The notes below the pieces were generated by a model. That model ran no database searches. It was not told the origin of the DNA and worked only from the letters and a program-made list of their open reading frames with translations. The position numbers and the translations under genes were made by a program. Shown here one piece after another: positions 1 through 6,831 of a stretch of 9,480 nucleotides of DNA (positions are counted from its first letter, which is position 1; every line of letters begins with the position of its first letter). This DNA comes from an uncultured Terriglobus sp. Its GTDB lineage: Bacteria; Acidobacteriota; Terriglobia; Terriglobales; Acidobacteriaceae. The DNA is taken from assembly GCA_937871605.1 (NCBI GenBank), contig CALMRM010000223.1, positions 1-9,480 of the forward strand. The letters are read 5' to 3'.

Positions 1-477
1 TTTGTCGTGGGAGCGCAGTACGGGCAAGGTGTGGCGACCTGCCGGACAGAACGCGGCTGGAGCGCGCCCGTCTTTGTACAACTGACCGGTGGCAGCTTTG
101 GCTTTCAGATCGGCGGCCAGTCTACCGACCTCGTGCTGGTAGCCATGAACCCGGGCGGGCTGCAACACATGCTCAAGAACAAATTCAAGATTGGTGGGGA
201 CGCAGCCGCTGCGGCCGGTCCAGTTGGACGCAATGCACAGGCCGGTACGGATTGGAAACTCAACGCGGAATTTCTTACGTATTCCCGCTCCCGTGGCCTG
301 TTTGCAGGCATCGATCTCGACGGGACAGTGCTGTCGCAGAACCAGGACGACACGCGAAGTTTCTACGGTGTCGCAACTCCATTTCGCACGGTACTCGCCG
401 GGAATGTGGCCACACCTCAGGCAGCAAGGCCATTCGTTCGCACCGTGGCCAAGTACTTTGTCAGCGTGCGGCATTAG
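1..477 (+). CDS. SYLF-domain (Ysc84/DUF500-like) lipid-binding protein, 5'-truncated
   Basis: The frame is open from the first base, so the gene begins outside the window and a GTG at 7 is only an internal codon. The 158 visible residues match the conserved core of the SYLF/Ysc84 family: GAQYGQG, then W-S-A-P-V-F-V, GGSFGFQIG, the STDLVLVAMN segment, KFKIGGDAAAAAGPVGR and the YSRSRGLFAG signature. SYLF domains are known in eukaryotes to bind phosphoinositides and actin; in bacteria they are usually secreted or lipoproteins of unknown role. The N-terminus, where a signal peptide or lipobox would lie, is missing, so localisation cannot be judged. The C-terminus is complete and ends at TAG, 47 nt before the lipid A operon. 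Family assignment is firm; cellular function is unknown. Confidence 0.88.
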   Translation, partial: FVVGAQYGQGVATCRTERGWSAPVFVQLTGGSFGFQIGGQSTDLVLVAMNPGGLQHMLKNKFKIGGDAAAAAGPVGRNAQAGTDWKLNAEFLTYSRSRGLFAGIDLDGTVLSQNQDDTRSFYGVATPFRTVLAGNVATPQAARPFVRTVAKYFVSVRH

Positions 478-512
478 CCGTGAACAAAGAACCTGCCGTT
501 TAGCTGGGGCGG

Positions 513-518
513 TACACT
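513..518 (+). promoter_or_regulatory. Possible -10 element (TACACT) for the lipid A operon
   Basis: TACACT lies 6 nt before the TTG proposed as the start of the acyltransferase gene and 24 nt before the alternative GTG at 543. I see no convincing -35 box at the right distance and no Shine-Dalgarno sequence before either start. If real, the transcript would have almost no leader. This is a weak motif call based on position. Confidence 0.3.
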
Positions 519-524
519 ACTGTC

Positions 525-1478
525 TTGAGCCGGCGCGCCACAGTGAGACATAGTTCCTTGCGGCACCGGATCGAGTACCACTCTGTTTCCTCCATCGTTA
601 CGGTGCTAGGCTGCCTGCCACGAAGCGTTGCACGGCAGCTTGGAGCAGCGCTCGGCAGCCTGCTCTTCACGCTTTCTGGCAAGCTTCGCCGCACCGGCAC
701 CCAGAATCTAACCATCGCCTTTCCAGCAATGGCGGCAGTTGAACGTGCCACGCTGCTGAAGAGAGCGTTTCAGCACCTTGGGCAGCACCTTGCGGAAGTG
801 TGCCTGATGACGCGGTACACCGCCTCCTTCGCGCAAGAGAACGTCATGCGCTACGAGGGACTGCAGCACTATCTCGACGCAGCGGAGGCAGGCAAAGGGG
901 TGCTGGTGCTGACCGGACACTTGGGCGCATGGGAGCTCTCCAGCTTTATTCACTCCTTGCTCGGCCATCCCATGGGCATCGTTATTCGACGGCTGGACAA
1001 TCCGCTGCTTGACCGGCTGGTGAATGACATTCGCTGTCAGCATGGCAATCGCATCCTGCACAAGGATGACTTTGCACGCGGGCTGTTGCACGCTATGGCG
1101 CGTGGTGAGACCGTGGGGATTTTGATGGACACAAACATGACGCCGCCACAGGGCGTATTTGTGCCTTTCTTTGGTGTGGAAGCTTGCACGGCATCAGGCT
1201 TGGCGAGGGTGGCCCGCAAGACTGGAGCGGCTGTTCTACCAGGGTTTCTGCTTTGGGATGAGCGCGCAGAGCGTTACACGCTGCGCTTTGGTGAACGGCT
1301 CACGCTGCAGCAGACCCAGGACCCTGAGCAGGATGCCTTGCACAACACAGCACTCTTTGCACGGGTGACAGAAGACTATATCCGCGCAAACCCAGAGCAA
1401 TGGCTTTGGCTGCACCGGCGATGGAAGACCCGGCCCACAGGCGAGCCGCCGCTGTACACGCGGCAGCACGCATCTTAG
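525..1478 (+). CDS. LpxL/HtrB-family lipid A biosynthesis acyltransferase
   Basis: This is a 317-residue protein of the LpxL/LpxM/HtrB family, close to the usual length of about 300. These inner-membrane enzymes transfer an acyl chain from acyl-ACP to the lipid A precursor as a secondary acyl group. The catalytic H-x4-D/E motif is visible as GHLGAWE (His132, Glu137), after the VLVLTGHLG strand. The block DTNMTPPQGVFVPFFG near residues 202-217 and the C-terminal PEQWLWLHRRWKTRP (290-304) are also typical. An N-terminal hydrophobic stretch around residues 23-50 fits membrane association. The start is uncertain: TTG at 525 gives the full ORF, but GTG at 543 would give M-R-H-S-S-L-R-H-R, which looks more like a natural N-terminus; neither has a good ribosome binding site. 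It leads an operon with lpxD 13 nt downstream, which supports a lipid A role. The position acylated cannot be told from the sequence. Confidence 0.87.
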   Translation: MSRRATVRHSSLRHRIEYHSVSSIVTVLGCLPRSVARQLGAALGSLLFTLSGKLRRTGTQNLTIAFPAMAAVERATLLKRAFQHLGQHLAEVCLMTRYTASFAQENVMRYEGLQHYLDAAEAGKGVLVLTGHLGAWELSSFIHSLLGHPMGIVIRRLDNPLLDRLVNDIRCQHGNRILHKDDFARGLLHAMARGETVGILMDTNMTPPQGVFVPFFGVEACTASGLARVARKTGAAVLPGFLLWDERAERYTLRFGERLTLQQTQDPEQDALHNTALFARVTEDYIRANPEQWLWLHRRWKTRPTGEPPLYTRQHAS

Positions 1479-1491
1479 GTGAGGGCTCTCT

Positions 1492-2409
1492 ATGGCGAGT
1501 GTGGCACAAGTCGCGCAATGGACTGGTGGGACGGCGGCCCTCGCCGAGGGCGTTGTACGCCGGGTTTCCGCTCCAGGTAGTGCGGCGGAGGATTGTGTTG
1601 TCTTCGCGATCACCCCTGAAGCACTGCAGGAGGCGCTGGCATCTGCCGCTGGTCTGATCCTTGTGAACACCGCGCTTGCAAACGGCCTGAGTGACCGTCG
1701 CTTGCTGCGCGTCGCCGACGCCAGGCTGGCCTTCTCAGAAGCGGCGTGGCACCTGGAGCCGGCTGTTGCAGGCTCTATCCATCCTTCGGCTGTCATTGCC
1801 CCATCGGCAAACCTGGGCCGCGGCGTGGCGGTGCATGCGGGAGCTCTGATCGGGGAACGGGTGCACGTGGGCGATGGCTGCCGCATCGGTCCACGCGTTG
1901 TTCTTGAGGATGGGGTCGTGCTGCACAACCGCGTTGTCATTCAGGCGGGCGCGGTAATCGGTGCATTGGGATTCGGCTATGCACGACGCCCGGACGGCTC
2001 GTACCTGCGTTTCCCGCAGCAGGGTACGGTGATTATCGAAGACGATGTAGAAATTGGGGCTAACACAACCATCGACCGCGGTGCTTTGGGTGAGAGCCGC
2101 ATCGGGGCTGGAACAAAGATCGATAACCTCGTCCACATCGGACACAACTGCCAAATCGGGCGCAACGTCATCATCGCCGCCCAGACTGGAATCAGTGGCT
2201 CGAGCACCGTGGCAGACGGCGCGATTCTCGGTGGACAGGTGGGTGTCGGGGAACATGCGCACATTGGAGAGGACGTCATTCTCGGGGGTGGTGCTGGTGT
2301 GCTGAGCGGTAAAAAGCTGCGTGGTCCACACCAGGTGTTTTGGGGCAGGCCTGCGCGCCCGCTGAAGCAGTACCTGCGAGATCTGGCACGTCTGAGCAGG
2401 GGGCGCTAG
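1492..2409 (+). CDS. lpxD: UDP-3-O-acylglucosamine N-acyltransferase LpxD
   Basis: This 305-residue protein is LpxD, which adds the N-linked hydroxyacyl chain (from acyl-ACP) to UDP-3-O-acylglucosamine in the third step of lipid A synthesis. Residues 1-95 form a short N-terminal uridine-binding-type domain. From about residue 97 (I-H-P-S-A-V-I) the hexapeptide repeats of a left-handed beta helix begin. The LpxD hallmark runs from GFGYARRPDGSYLRFPQQGTV (about 160-180) through EIGANTTIDRGALG to DNLVHIGHNCQIG; His218 in GHN aligns with the catalytic His239 of the E. coli enzyme. The tail VFWGRPARPLKQYLRDLARL is typical. It is about 35 residues shorter than the E. coli protein, mostly at the two ends. 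The ATG at 1492 follows AGGTGAGGG with a 6-nt spacer, and that ribosome binding site overlaps the previous stop, indicating one transcript with the upstream acyltransferase. Confidence 0.94.
   Translation: MASVAQVAQWTGGTAALAEGVVRRVSAPGSAAEDCVVFAITPEALQEALASAAGLILVNTALANGLSDRRLLRVADARLAFSEAAWHLEPAVAGSIHPSAVIAPSANLGRGVAVHAGALIGERVHVGDGCRIGPRVVLEDGVVLHNRVVIQAGAVIGALGFGYARRPDGSYLRFPQQGTVIIEDDVEIGANTTIDRGALGESRIGAGTKIDNLVHIGHNCQIGRNVIIAAQTGISGSSTVADGAILGGQVGVGEHAHIGEDVILGGGAGVLSGKKLRGPHQVFWGRPARPLKQYLRDLARLSRGR
2398..2403 (+). promoter_or_regulatory. Ribosome binding site AGGGGG that sets the start of the P-loop gene
   Basis: AGGGGG sits 8 nt before the GTG at 2412, inside the last codons of lpxD. 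It favours GTG 2412 over an in-frame ATG at 2340 deep in lpxD. Starting at 2412 also puts the protein's first beta strand (M-A-I-V-A-V-G-G) directly before the P-loop, as expected for such folds. Confidence 0.65.
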
Positions 2410-2411
2410 CC

Positions 2412-3053
2412 GTGGCGATCGTCGCCGTGGGCGGCCACACTCGCAACATCGGCAAGACGACGCTGGCCACTCAGATCCTGGGTGCGATGCAGCATTTGAC
2501 CTGGACAGCCATCAAGGTCACCCAGTTTGGGCACAATGTATGCTCAGCCAACGGCGAACCCTGTGACTGCTCCACGGGTGAGCATGCCATTGCCATCAGC
2601 GAAGAGCGGAACGCCGCTTCTGGCAAGGACACCGCACGCATGCTCCAGACCGGCAGCAGACGCGTGCTCTGGGTGCGCACCCAGCAGGGCTCCTTGCACG
2701 AGGCCATGCCGCGTATCCGCAAGGAAATTGCCGGAGCGGAAAACGTTCTGATCGAGTCCAACAGCATCTTGCGTTTTCTGCGGCCAGACCTCTACCTGGC
2801 CGTGCTACAGCCGGAAAAGTCTGACTTCAAGGCGTCTGCGCTGCGCTACTTGGATCGTGCCGATGCCCTCTTTGTGCCCGGCGGGCCTGACACTCTGAAC
2901 CACGCGTCATGGCCCGGAGTAAACGCCGCACTGCTTAGGAACAAGCCAGTTTTTGAGTTGCACGAGACCGCGCTCGACGCCAAGGCATCTGCTTGGCTCT
3001 CGTTGCGCCTGGGCACACCGGCATTGTTACCGGTAACTGCTGCAACCCTTTAG
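2412..3053 (+). CDS. MobB-like P-loop NTPase of unknown function, linked to lipid A genes
   Basis: The 213-residue product starts with a beta strand followed by GGHTRNIGKTT (residues 7-17), a Walker-A-like loop in which His replaces the usual first Gly. The fold resembles the MobB/dethiobiotin-synthetase group of small P-loop proteins, and IESNS at 114-118 may correspond to their Walker B/substrate loop. A cysteine signature follows the second strand: Cys44, Cys51 and Cys53 in V-C-S-A-N-G-E-P-C-D-C, which could bind a metal or cluster. Later landmarks are FLRPDLYL (122-129), DFKASALRYLDRADALFVPGG (138-158) and a proline-containing C-terminal strand. It starts 2 nt after the lpxD stop with its own ribosome binding site, so it is co-transcribed with the lipid A genes. 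The ending overlaps the convergent lipoprotein gene by 4 nt. I do not recognise a named function. It could be a kinase, a GTPase or a cofactor-insertion protein; an LpxK role is not supported because the usual LpxK motifs are absent. Confidence 0.8.
   Translation: MAIVAVGGHTRNIGKTTLATQILGAMQHLTWTAIKVTQFGHNVCSANGEPCDCSTGEHAIAISEERNAASGKDTARMLQTGSRRVLWVRTQQGSLHEAMPRIRKEIAGAENVLIESNSILRFLRPDLYLAVLQPEKSDFKASALRYLDRADALFVPGGPDTLNHASWPGVNAALLRNKPVFELHETALDAKASAWLSLRLGTPALLPVTAATL
3026..3037. repeat. Perfect 12-bp palindrome GTTACCGGTAAC
   Basis: The palindrome lies in the last codons of the P-loop gene, 13 nt before the shared stop region with the convergent lipoprotein gene. It has no T-run on either side, so it does not look like an intrinsic terminator. 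It may be a protein-binding site or chance. Confidence 0.5.
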
Positions 3054-4546
3054 TTGGCTTCGTTGGTCGAGGCGTCGATGTATGCGACGTCGTTCGCCGT
3101 ACCTTGCACCGTGATGTTGGTGTTGTCGATTTCCGAACCATCTGCGGTGTGGAACGCATGGACCTGACCGCCATAGGCTGTGTAGACCTTGCTGAGGTTT
3201 TCAACCCAGCAAAGGCCGGTGAGGCTGCCGTAGTAGTAGGGGTCCAGGTTCTCATTCGGGTACGGAACGGTCGTGCTGCCGCCCAGGGTCACGTTGGGCA
3301 CGATGTTCGCGGTGCTGGCACTTGTATTGAACAGCGTCAGGCAGTTGGGATTCCCATTGTGAGCAGCCCGTTCACCACTTGAGCAGTTTGAGGCACCAAT
3401 CCACAGGCTGTTGTTGTCGCCGAAGAGCATCTTGGTGTGGGTACCATCCGAGATGCCGTAGGTTGCAGAGACAGCCTTGGTTGCTAGCGGAATGATGGAA
3501 AGCTTGCCAGTGTAGAGATTGTCGGACTGGAGAGCTTGACCCGCGACGTACACCGTGGTGCCATCAGAGATGGCCGCCGTTGCTCCGCCCGGCACGCTCG
3601 TCGTACTTACCACGGGCGACGTGTACGTGGCGCTCGGAGGGTAGTAGTCCGTACGCATCGAGTTCAGGTTGGCGATGTTGATGCCGGGGGTGTCATCGCC
3701 GGTTGCTGCCGACCCGCCACACTCACGACCGCAGCTGAGAAAGTACACCTGCGAACCATCGGGCGAGAAGTACGCATCCACGGGCCGGTGGAAGGCAGGC
3801 TCATGGATACTGCCATCCGGCTGGGTCGAGCCGACGGGCAGGATGCAGTACAGAGGCTTGTTGAGCGGCTGGCAGGTCAGCGATCCCGAGGGCGGAGCCT
3901 GATCGCTGTTGAGCTGCAACAACCGGTACACGTCATTGGAGTTGCGCAGCATGAGGAGCACAACGGAGTGGCTCGGGTTGGCGATGACCTTGTACACGCT
4001 AGGCACAGCAAAGGTGTACGTCGCCGTGATGGAGGTGCTGGTTGCCGAACCCGATGCCGGAGCGGACATTACAAAGGTGCCATTCCGCTCGATGGCGGTG
4101 TACACGGCCTGCGTGTCCGTGGGCACAAAGAATGAACTTGCGAGTCCTGCCGCTGTCGCAGTTGTACCTAGCGAAGCCTCGGTAGAGTAGTTGATGGTCT
4201 GAATGGAGCCATCTTGCGCGTACACAAAACCACGCAGCTGCTCAGGATAGCTGATGATCTGCTGCGCGTTGGCTGCAAAGCCACTCACCGTAAAGGTACT
4301 GTTTGCGGTGAAAACATTGGCGCGTATGTCACGGCTCGCGTCCAGCAATTCCAACCCGCCGTTGGCCAGGCCCGACTGCGCAATGGCCACCATCACACGC
4401 TGCGTCAGCTTGGACGGGGGAACCGGTCGGCCGGCGAACTGATTCTCCGTTGTTTTGTAGGGGCGTGAGCCGCAGCCGGTAAGCAGGGCAAGGACCGTAC
4501 CAATGAGGAGGGCAGTCGCTGACCGCACCACAACAACACGTTTCAA
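3050..4546 (-). CDS. Uncharacterised lipoprotein with beta-propeller-like features
   Basis: This 498-residue protein starts with a clear lipoprotein signal: K2 and R3, a hydrophobic core, then the lipobox L-T-G-C with the lipidated Cys at 25. It should therefore be membrane-anchored, probably facing the periplasm or cell surface. The mature part is rich in Ser, Thr, Gly, Asn and Tyr and predicted beta strands. SPDGSQVYFLS at about 261-271 is typical of YVTN/WD40-like beta-propeller blades, and related short blade-like segments recur (GFVYAQDGSIQTINY, ISDGTTVYVAG, KVYTAYGGQVHAF). Seven further cysteines form close pairs at 225/234, 272/276 and 388/402, plus 446, suggesting disulfides. The TTG start at 4546 is supported by GAGG 8 nt upstream and by the signal sequence. 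It stands alone, with its own promoter, convergent to the lipid A operon. The function is unknown; similar lipoproteins are familiar from acidobacterial genomes, but this is from memory. Confidence 0.8.
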   Translation of the reverse strand: MKRVVVVRSATALLIGTVLALLTGCGSRPYKTTENQFAGRPVPPSKLTQRVMVAIAQSGLANGGLELLDASRDIRANVFTANSTFTVSGFAANAQQIISYPEQLRGFVYAQDGSIQTINYSTEASLGTTATAAGLASSFFVPTDTQAVYTAIERNGTFVMSAPASGSATSTSITATYTFAVPSVYKVIANPSHSVVLLMLRNSNDVYRLLQLNSDQAPPSGSLTCQPLNKPLYCILPVGSTQPDGSIHEPAFHRPVDAYFSPDGSQVYFLSCGRECGGSAATGDDTPGINIANLNSMRTDYYPPSATYTSPVVSTTSVPGGATAAISDGTTVYVAGQALQSDNLYTGKLSIIPLATKAVSATYGISDGTHTKMLFGDNNSLWIGASNCSSGERAAHNGNPNCLTLFNTSASTANIVPNVTLGGSTTVPYPNENLDPYYYGSLTGLCWVENLSKVYTAYGGQVHAFHTADGSEIDNTNITVQGTANDVAYIDASTNEAN

Positions 4547-4597
4547 ACCGAAAACCTCAGCAAGGGCATGTACTTTCTACCTGCCGCAAACCAGGTC

Positions 4598-4603
4598 AGT
4601 ATA
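4598..4603 (-). promoter_or_regulatory. Extended -10 element (TGG-TATACT) for the lipoprotein gene
   Basis: On the minus strand TATACT is preceded by TGG, forming an extended -10 element about 52 nt upstream of the TTG start. There is no good -35 box at 16-18 nt, which extended -10 promoters can tolerate. A GAGG ribosome binding site follows 8 nt before the start codon. Confidence 0.5.
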
Positions 4604-4641
4604 CCAAACGGCAAGGCGTAGCAGCGACAGGGACAAGCCGC

Positions 4642-4649
4642 TGTACCAT
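4642..4649 (+). promoter_or_regulatory. Possible extended -10 element (TGTACCAT) for the methionine/folate gene
   Basis: TGTACCAT lies 19 nt before the ATG at 4669, giving a predicted leader of about 12 nt with no Shine-Dalgarno sequence. Just upstream, CAGCG (4622-4626) and CGCTG (4639-4643) form a short inverted repeat abutting the -10. No SAM-riboswitch-like leader fits in this space. Confidence is low because there is no matching -35. Confidence 0.3.
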
Positions 4650-4668
4650 AGCCCTCGGTGCACTTTCT

Positions 4669-6588
4669 ATGCAGGATTCCAGGACAAACGAGGCGCAAAC
4701 CCAACTCCGAGAGCGCATCTTCGGATCGTCACCCATTCTCTGCGATGGTGCGATGGGAACGATGTTCTACGCCCGCGGCGTGTTCATCAATCGGTGCTTC
4801 GATGAACTGAACCTGTCAGAGCCCCAGCTCGTGCGCGAACTGCATGAGGAGTACCTCATGGCGGGCGCAGAGATGATCGAGACCAATACCTTCGGCGCAA
4901 ATGCGATACGGCTCAAGCGCTTCGGCCTGGAGCACAAGGTCGAGGAGATCAATACGGCTGCCGTTGCCCTTGCCCGGGCAGCCGTGGAAGGCATGCGCGA
5001 AAAACACGCACATCACGCTTTTGTGGCAGGCGCGCTTGGATCGCTTGGCCTCTGCGAAGAGGATCGTGACGCCAACACCATGGTTGAGGCGTATGTTATG
5101 CAGGCCACAGCCCTGGCGGCGGCTGGTGTGGACCTCTTTGTCGTGGAGACGGTGACCTCGCTGGCAGAGGCAGAGGCCGCCCTGAAGGCCGTGGCAACTG
5201 TCGCTGCCCACCTTCCGGTGATCGCCATGGTCACCGTGACAGATACGGGAAACATAGCGGACGGCACCTCGCCAGAGGACGCGGCACGGCGGCTGCAGGC
5301 GGCTGGCGCAAGCGCCCTGGGCTGCAACTGCAGCGGCGGCCCACAGCTGGTGCTCGCCACGGTTGAGCGCATGCGCCGGGTGACGGAGCTGCCGCTTGCA
5401 GCCATGCCGAATGCAGGCATGCCCAGCTGCGTGGACGGGCGCAGCATCTACATGACATCGCCGGAGTACCTGGCCAGCTTCGCGCGCAAGGCCATGCGGC
5501 TGGGTGCCACCATCATCGGTGGCTGTTGCGGCACCACGCCGCAGCACATCAAGGCCATGCGCTCGTCGGTCAAGGCCATCCAGGCGCAGGCGGAGGGTGT
5601 GGCACAGGCGAAGGTTGCGTCAGCCGCAAGTCAGATTATGCCGCCATCGCTCGCCGAGCGCTCCACCCTGGGTGCGCGCATCGCCGCCGGTGAGTTTGTG
5701 ACCATGGTGGAGATCGTGCCCCCCAAGGGGCTGAATCCTGCAAAGGAACTAGCGGGTGCGCGCATGCTGAAAGAGCTTGGCGTGCACGCGATCAACGTGC
5801 CAGATTCGCCACGCGCGAGCGCCCGCATGAGCGCCGGCAGCCTGTGCCTGCACATCCAGCAGCAGGTGGGTATCGAGACCGTCATCCACTACACCTGCCG
5901 CGACCGCAACCTCCTGGGCATCCAGAGCGACCTGATGGGCCTGTCGTCGCTGGGCATCCTCAACATCCTGTGCCTGACCGGCGACCCACCCAAGATGGGT
6001 AGCTACCCGGATGCAACTGCGGTGTTCGACGTGGATGCAGTCGGGCTGACGCACATTGTGCGCGACATGAACCACGGGCTGGACATCGGTGCGAACACCA
6101 TCGGCTCCAGCACCGGCTTCGTGATCGCCGTAGCGGCCAACCCCGGCGTGCCAGACATTGATGCGGAGGTACGCCGCTTCGCCGCAAAGGTAGAGGCAGG
6201 CGCGGAGTTTGCCATCACGCAGCCGGTCTTTGACCTTCACCTGCTGGAGCAGTTCCTACGGCGCATCGAAGGGTTTCGCATTCCTGTGGTCGCGGGCATC
6301 TGGCCGTTGACCAGTGTCAAGAACGCCGAGTTCATGAAGAATGACCTGAAGGTACGCATGCCGGACGACATTCTGCAGCGCATGGGCAGCGCTGCGGGCA
6401 GCCCGGAGCAGTCGCGCGCAGAGGGTGTGCGCATCGCCCAGGAGATGCTGAGCGAAGCGCGGCACATGGTGCAGGGTGTGCAGGTCAGTGCACCGTTTGC
6501 CCGCTACAGTGCCGCGGCAGAGGTGCTGGCCGATGTGCTGCCGCCGTCTGCAGAAGCAGTCCGGGAGAGTCCTAATGCCATCGTTTGA
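4669..6588 (+). CDS. Bifunctional homocysteine S-methyltransferase / 5,10-methylenetetrahydrofolate reductase
   Basis: This 639-residue fusion resembles Bacillus YitJ. Residues about 20-300 are a zinc-dependent homocysteine S-methyltransferase: CDGAMGTM at the start of the barrel, ETNTFGAN (71-78), then the zinc ligands Cys221 in GCNC and Cys286-Cys287 in GGCCGTT. A linker of about 35 residues follows. From about 343 the MTHFR domain begins with VEIVPPKG (Glu348, matching E. coli Glu28), HYTCRDRN, ILCLTGDPP, then GANTIGSSTGFVIAVAANPG and AEFAITQPVFDL. MTHFR reduces methylene-THF to methyl-THF using FAD; the first domain methylates homocysteine to methionine. The protein lacks the cobalamin-binding and reactivation modules of full MetH, so the methyl donor of the first domain cannot be settled from sequence. 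ATG at 4669 is the only sensible start and lacks a Shine-Dalgarno sequence. The 3' end is overlapped by xseB. Confidence 0.93.
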   Translation: MQDSRTNEAQTQLRERIFGSSPILCDGAMGTMFYARGVFINRCFDELNLSEPQLVRELHEEYLMAGAEMIETNTFGANAIRLKRFGLEHKVEEINTAAVALARAAVEGMREKHAHHAFVAGALGSLGLCEEDRDANTMVEAYVMQATALAAAGVDLFVVETVTSLAEAEAALKAVATVAAHLPVIAMVTVTDTGNIADGTSPEDAARRLQAAGASALGCNCSGGPQLVLATVERMRRVTELPLAAMPNAGMPSCVDGRSIYMTSPEYLASFARKAMRLGATIIGGCCGTTPQHIKAMRSSVKAIQAQAEGVAQAKVASAASQIMPPSLAERSTLGARIAAGEFVTMVEIVPPKGLNPAKELAGARMLKELGVHAINVPDSPRASARMSAGSLCLHIQQQVGIETVIHYTCRDRNLLGIQSDLMGLSSLGILNILCLTGDPPKMGSYPDATAVFDVDAVGLTHIVRDMNHGLDIGANTIGSSTGFVIAVAANPGVPDIDAEVRRFAAKVEAGAEFAITQPVFDLHLLEQFLRRIEGFRIPVVAGIWPLTSVKNAEFMKNDLKVRMPDDILQRMGSAAGSPEQSRAEGVRIAQEMLSEARHMVQGVQVSAPFARYSAAAEVLADVLPPSAEAVRESPNAIV

Positions 6589-6793
6589 GGAACAGCTGAA
6601 GAGTCTGGAAAGCGTCGTAGAGAAACTTGAGCGCGGTGACCTGCCGCTTGAGGAGTCGCTCTCGCTCTTCGAGCAGGGCGTGGACCTCTCAGACGCGTGC
6701 AAGCGAGAGCTTGACGCTGCAGAGGGCCGTGTCCAGGTGCTGCTGCAGCGTGGGCGCGAGCGCGTGGCAGAGGACCTGAAGCTGGAGGAGTAG
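6575..6793 (+). CDS. xseB: Exodeoxyribonuclease VII small subunit
   Basis: The 72-residue product is the usual length for XseB, which binds XseA to form exonuclease VII, a nuclease that degrades single-stranded DNA in both directions and acts in repair. The family signature is clear: S-F-E-E-Q-L-K-S-L-E, then V-E-K-L-E-R-G-D-L-P-L-E-E-S-L-S-L-F-E-Q-G, followed by a helical C-terminus typical of the short coiled helices of this subunit. The ATG at 6575 lies inside the preceding gene and is preceded by GGGAGAG with a 5-nt spacer, so the two genes overlap by 14 nt and are likely translationally coupled. An upstream in-frame ATG at 6476 would add 33 residues unlike any XseB and is rejected. The large-subunit gene xseA is not in the window. 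Confidence 0.93.
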   Translation: MPSFEEQLKSLESVVEKLERGDLPLEESLSLFEQGVDLSDACKRELDAAEGRVQVLLQRGRERVAEDLKLEE

Positions 6794-6831
6794 CTGAGGC
6801 CCGCACAGTGTCAATGGCTGCTCTTCTGCGT

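Noticed and set aside
469..480. CGGC-ATTA-GCCG mini-hairpin at the stop of the SYLF gene
   Set aside because: A 4-bp stem with no T-run is too weak to call a terminator.
1236..1940. Long minus-strand open frame of 234 residues across the acyltransferase/lpxD junction
   Set aside because: It is antisense to two firmly identified genes, and its Arg/Ser/Ala/Pro-rich translation has no recognisable motifs, as expected for a shadow frame in GC-rich DNA.
4547..4668. SAM (S-box) riboswitch before the methionine/folate gene, as in Bacillus yitJ
   Set aside because: The likely leader is only about 12 nt and I see no S-box core motifs in the 122-nt gap.
4572..4669. ACTTTCTA repeated at 4572-4579 and 4662-4669 in the divergent promoter region
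   Set aside because: An 8-bp direct repeat 90 bp apart is within chance expectation and neither copy sits at a consistent promoter position.
4816..5547. Minus-strand open frame of 243 residues inside the methionine/folate gene
   Set aside because: Shadow of a strongly conserved coding region; His/Arg/Ala-rich with no domain signature.
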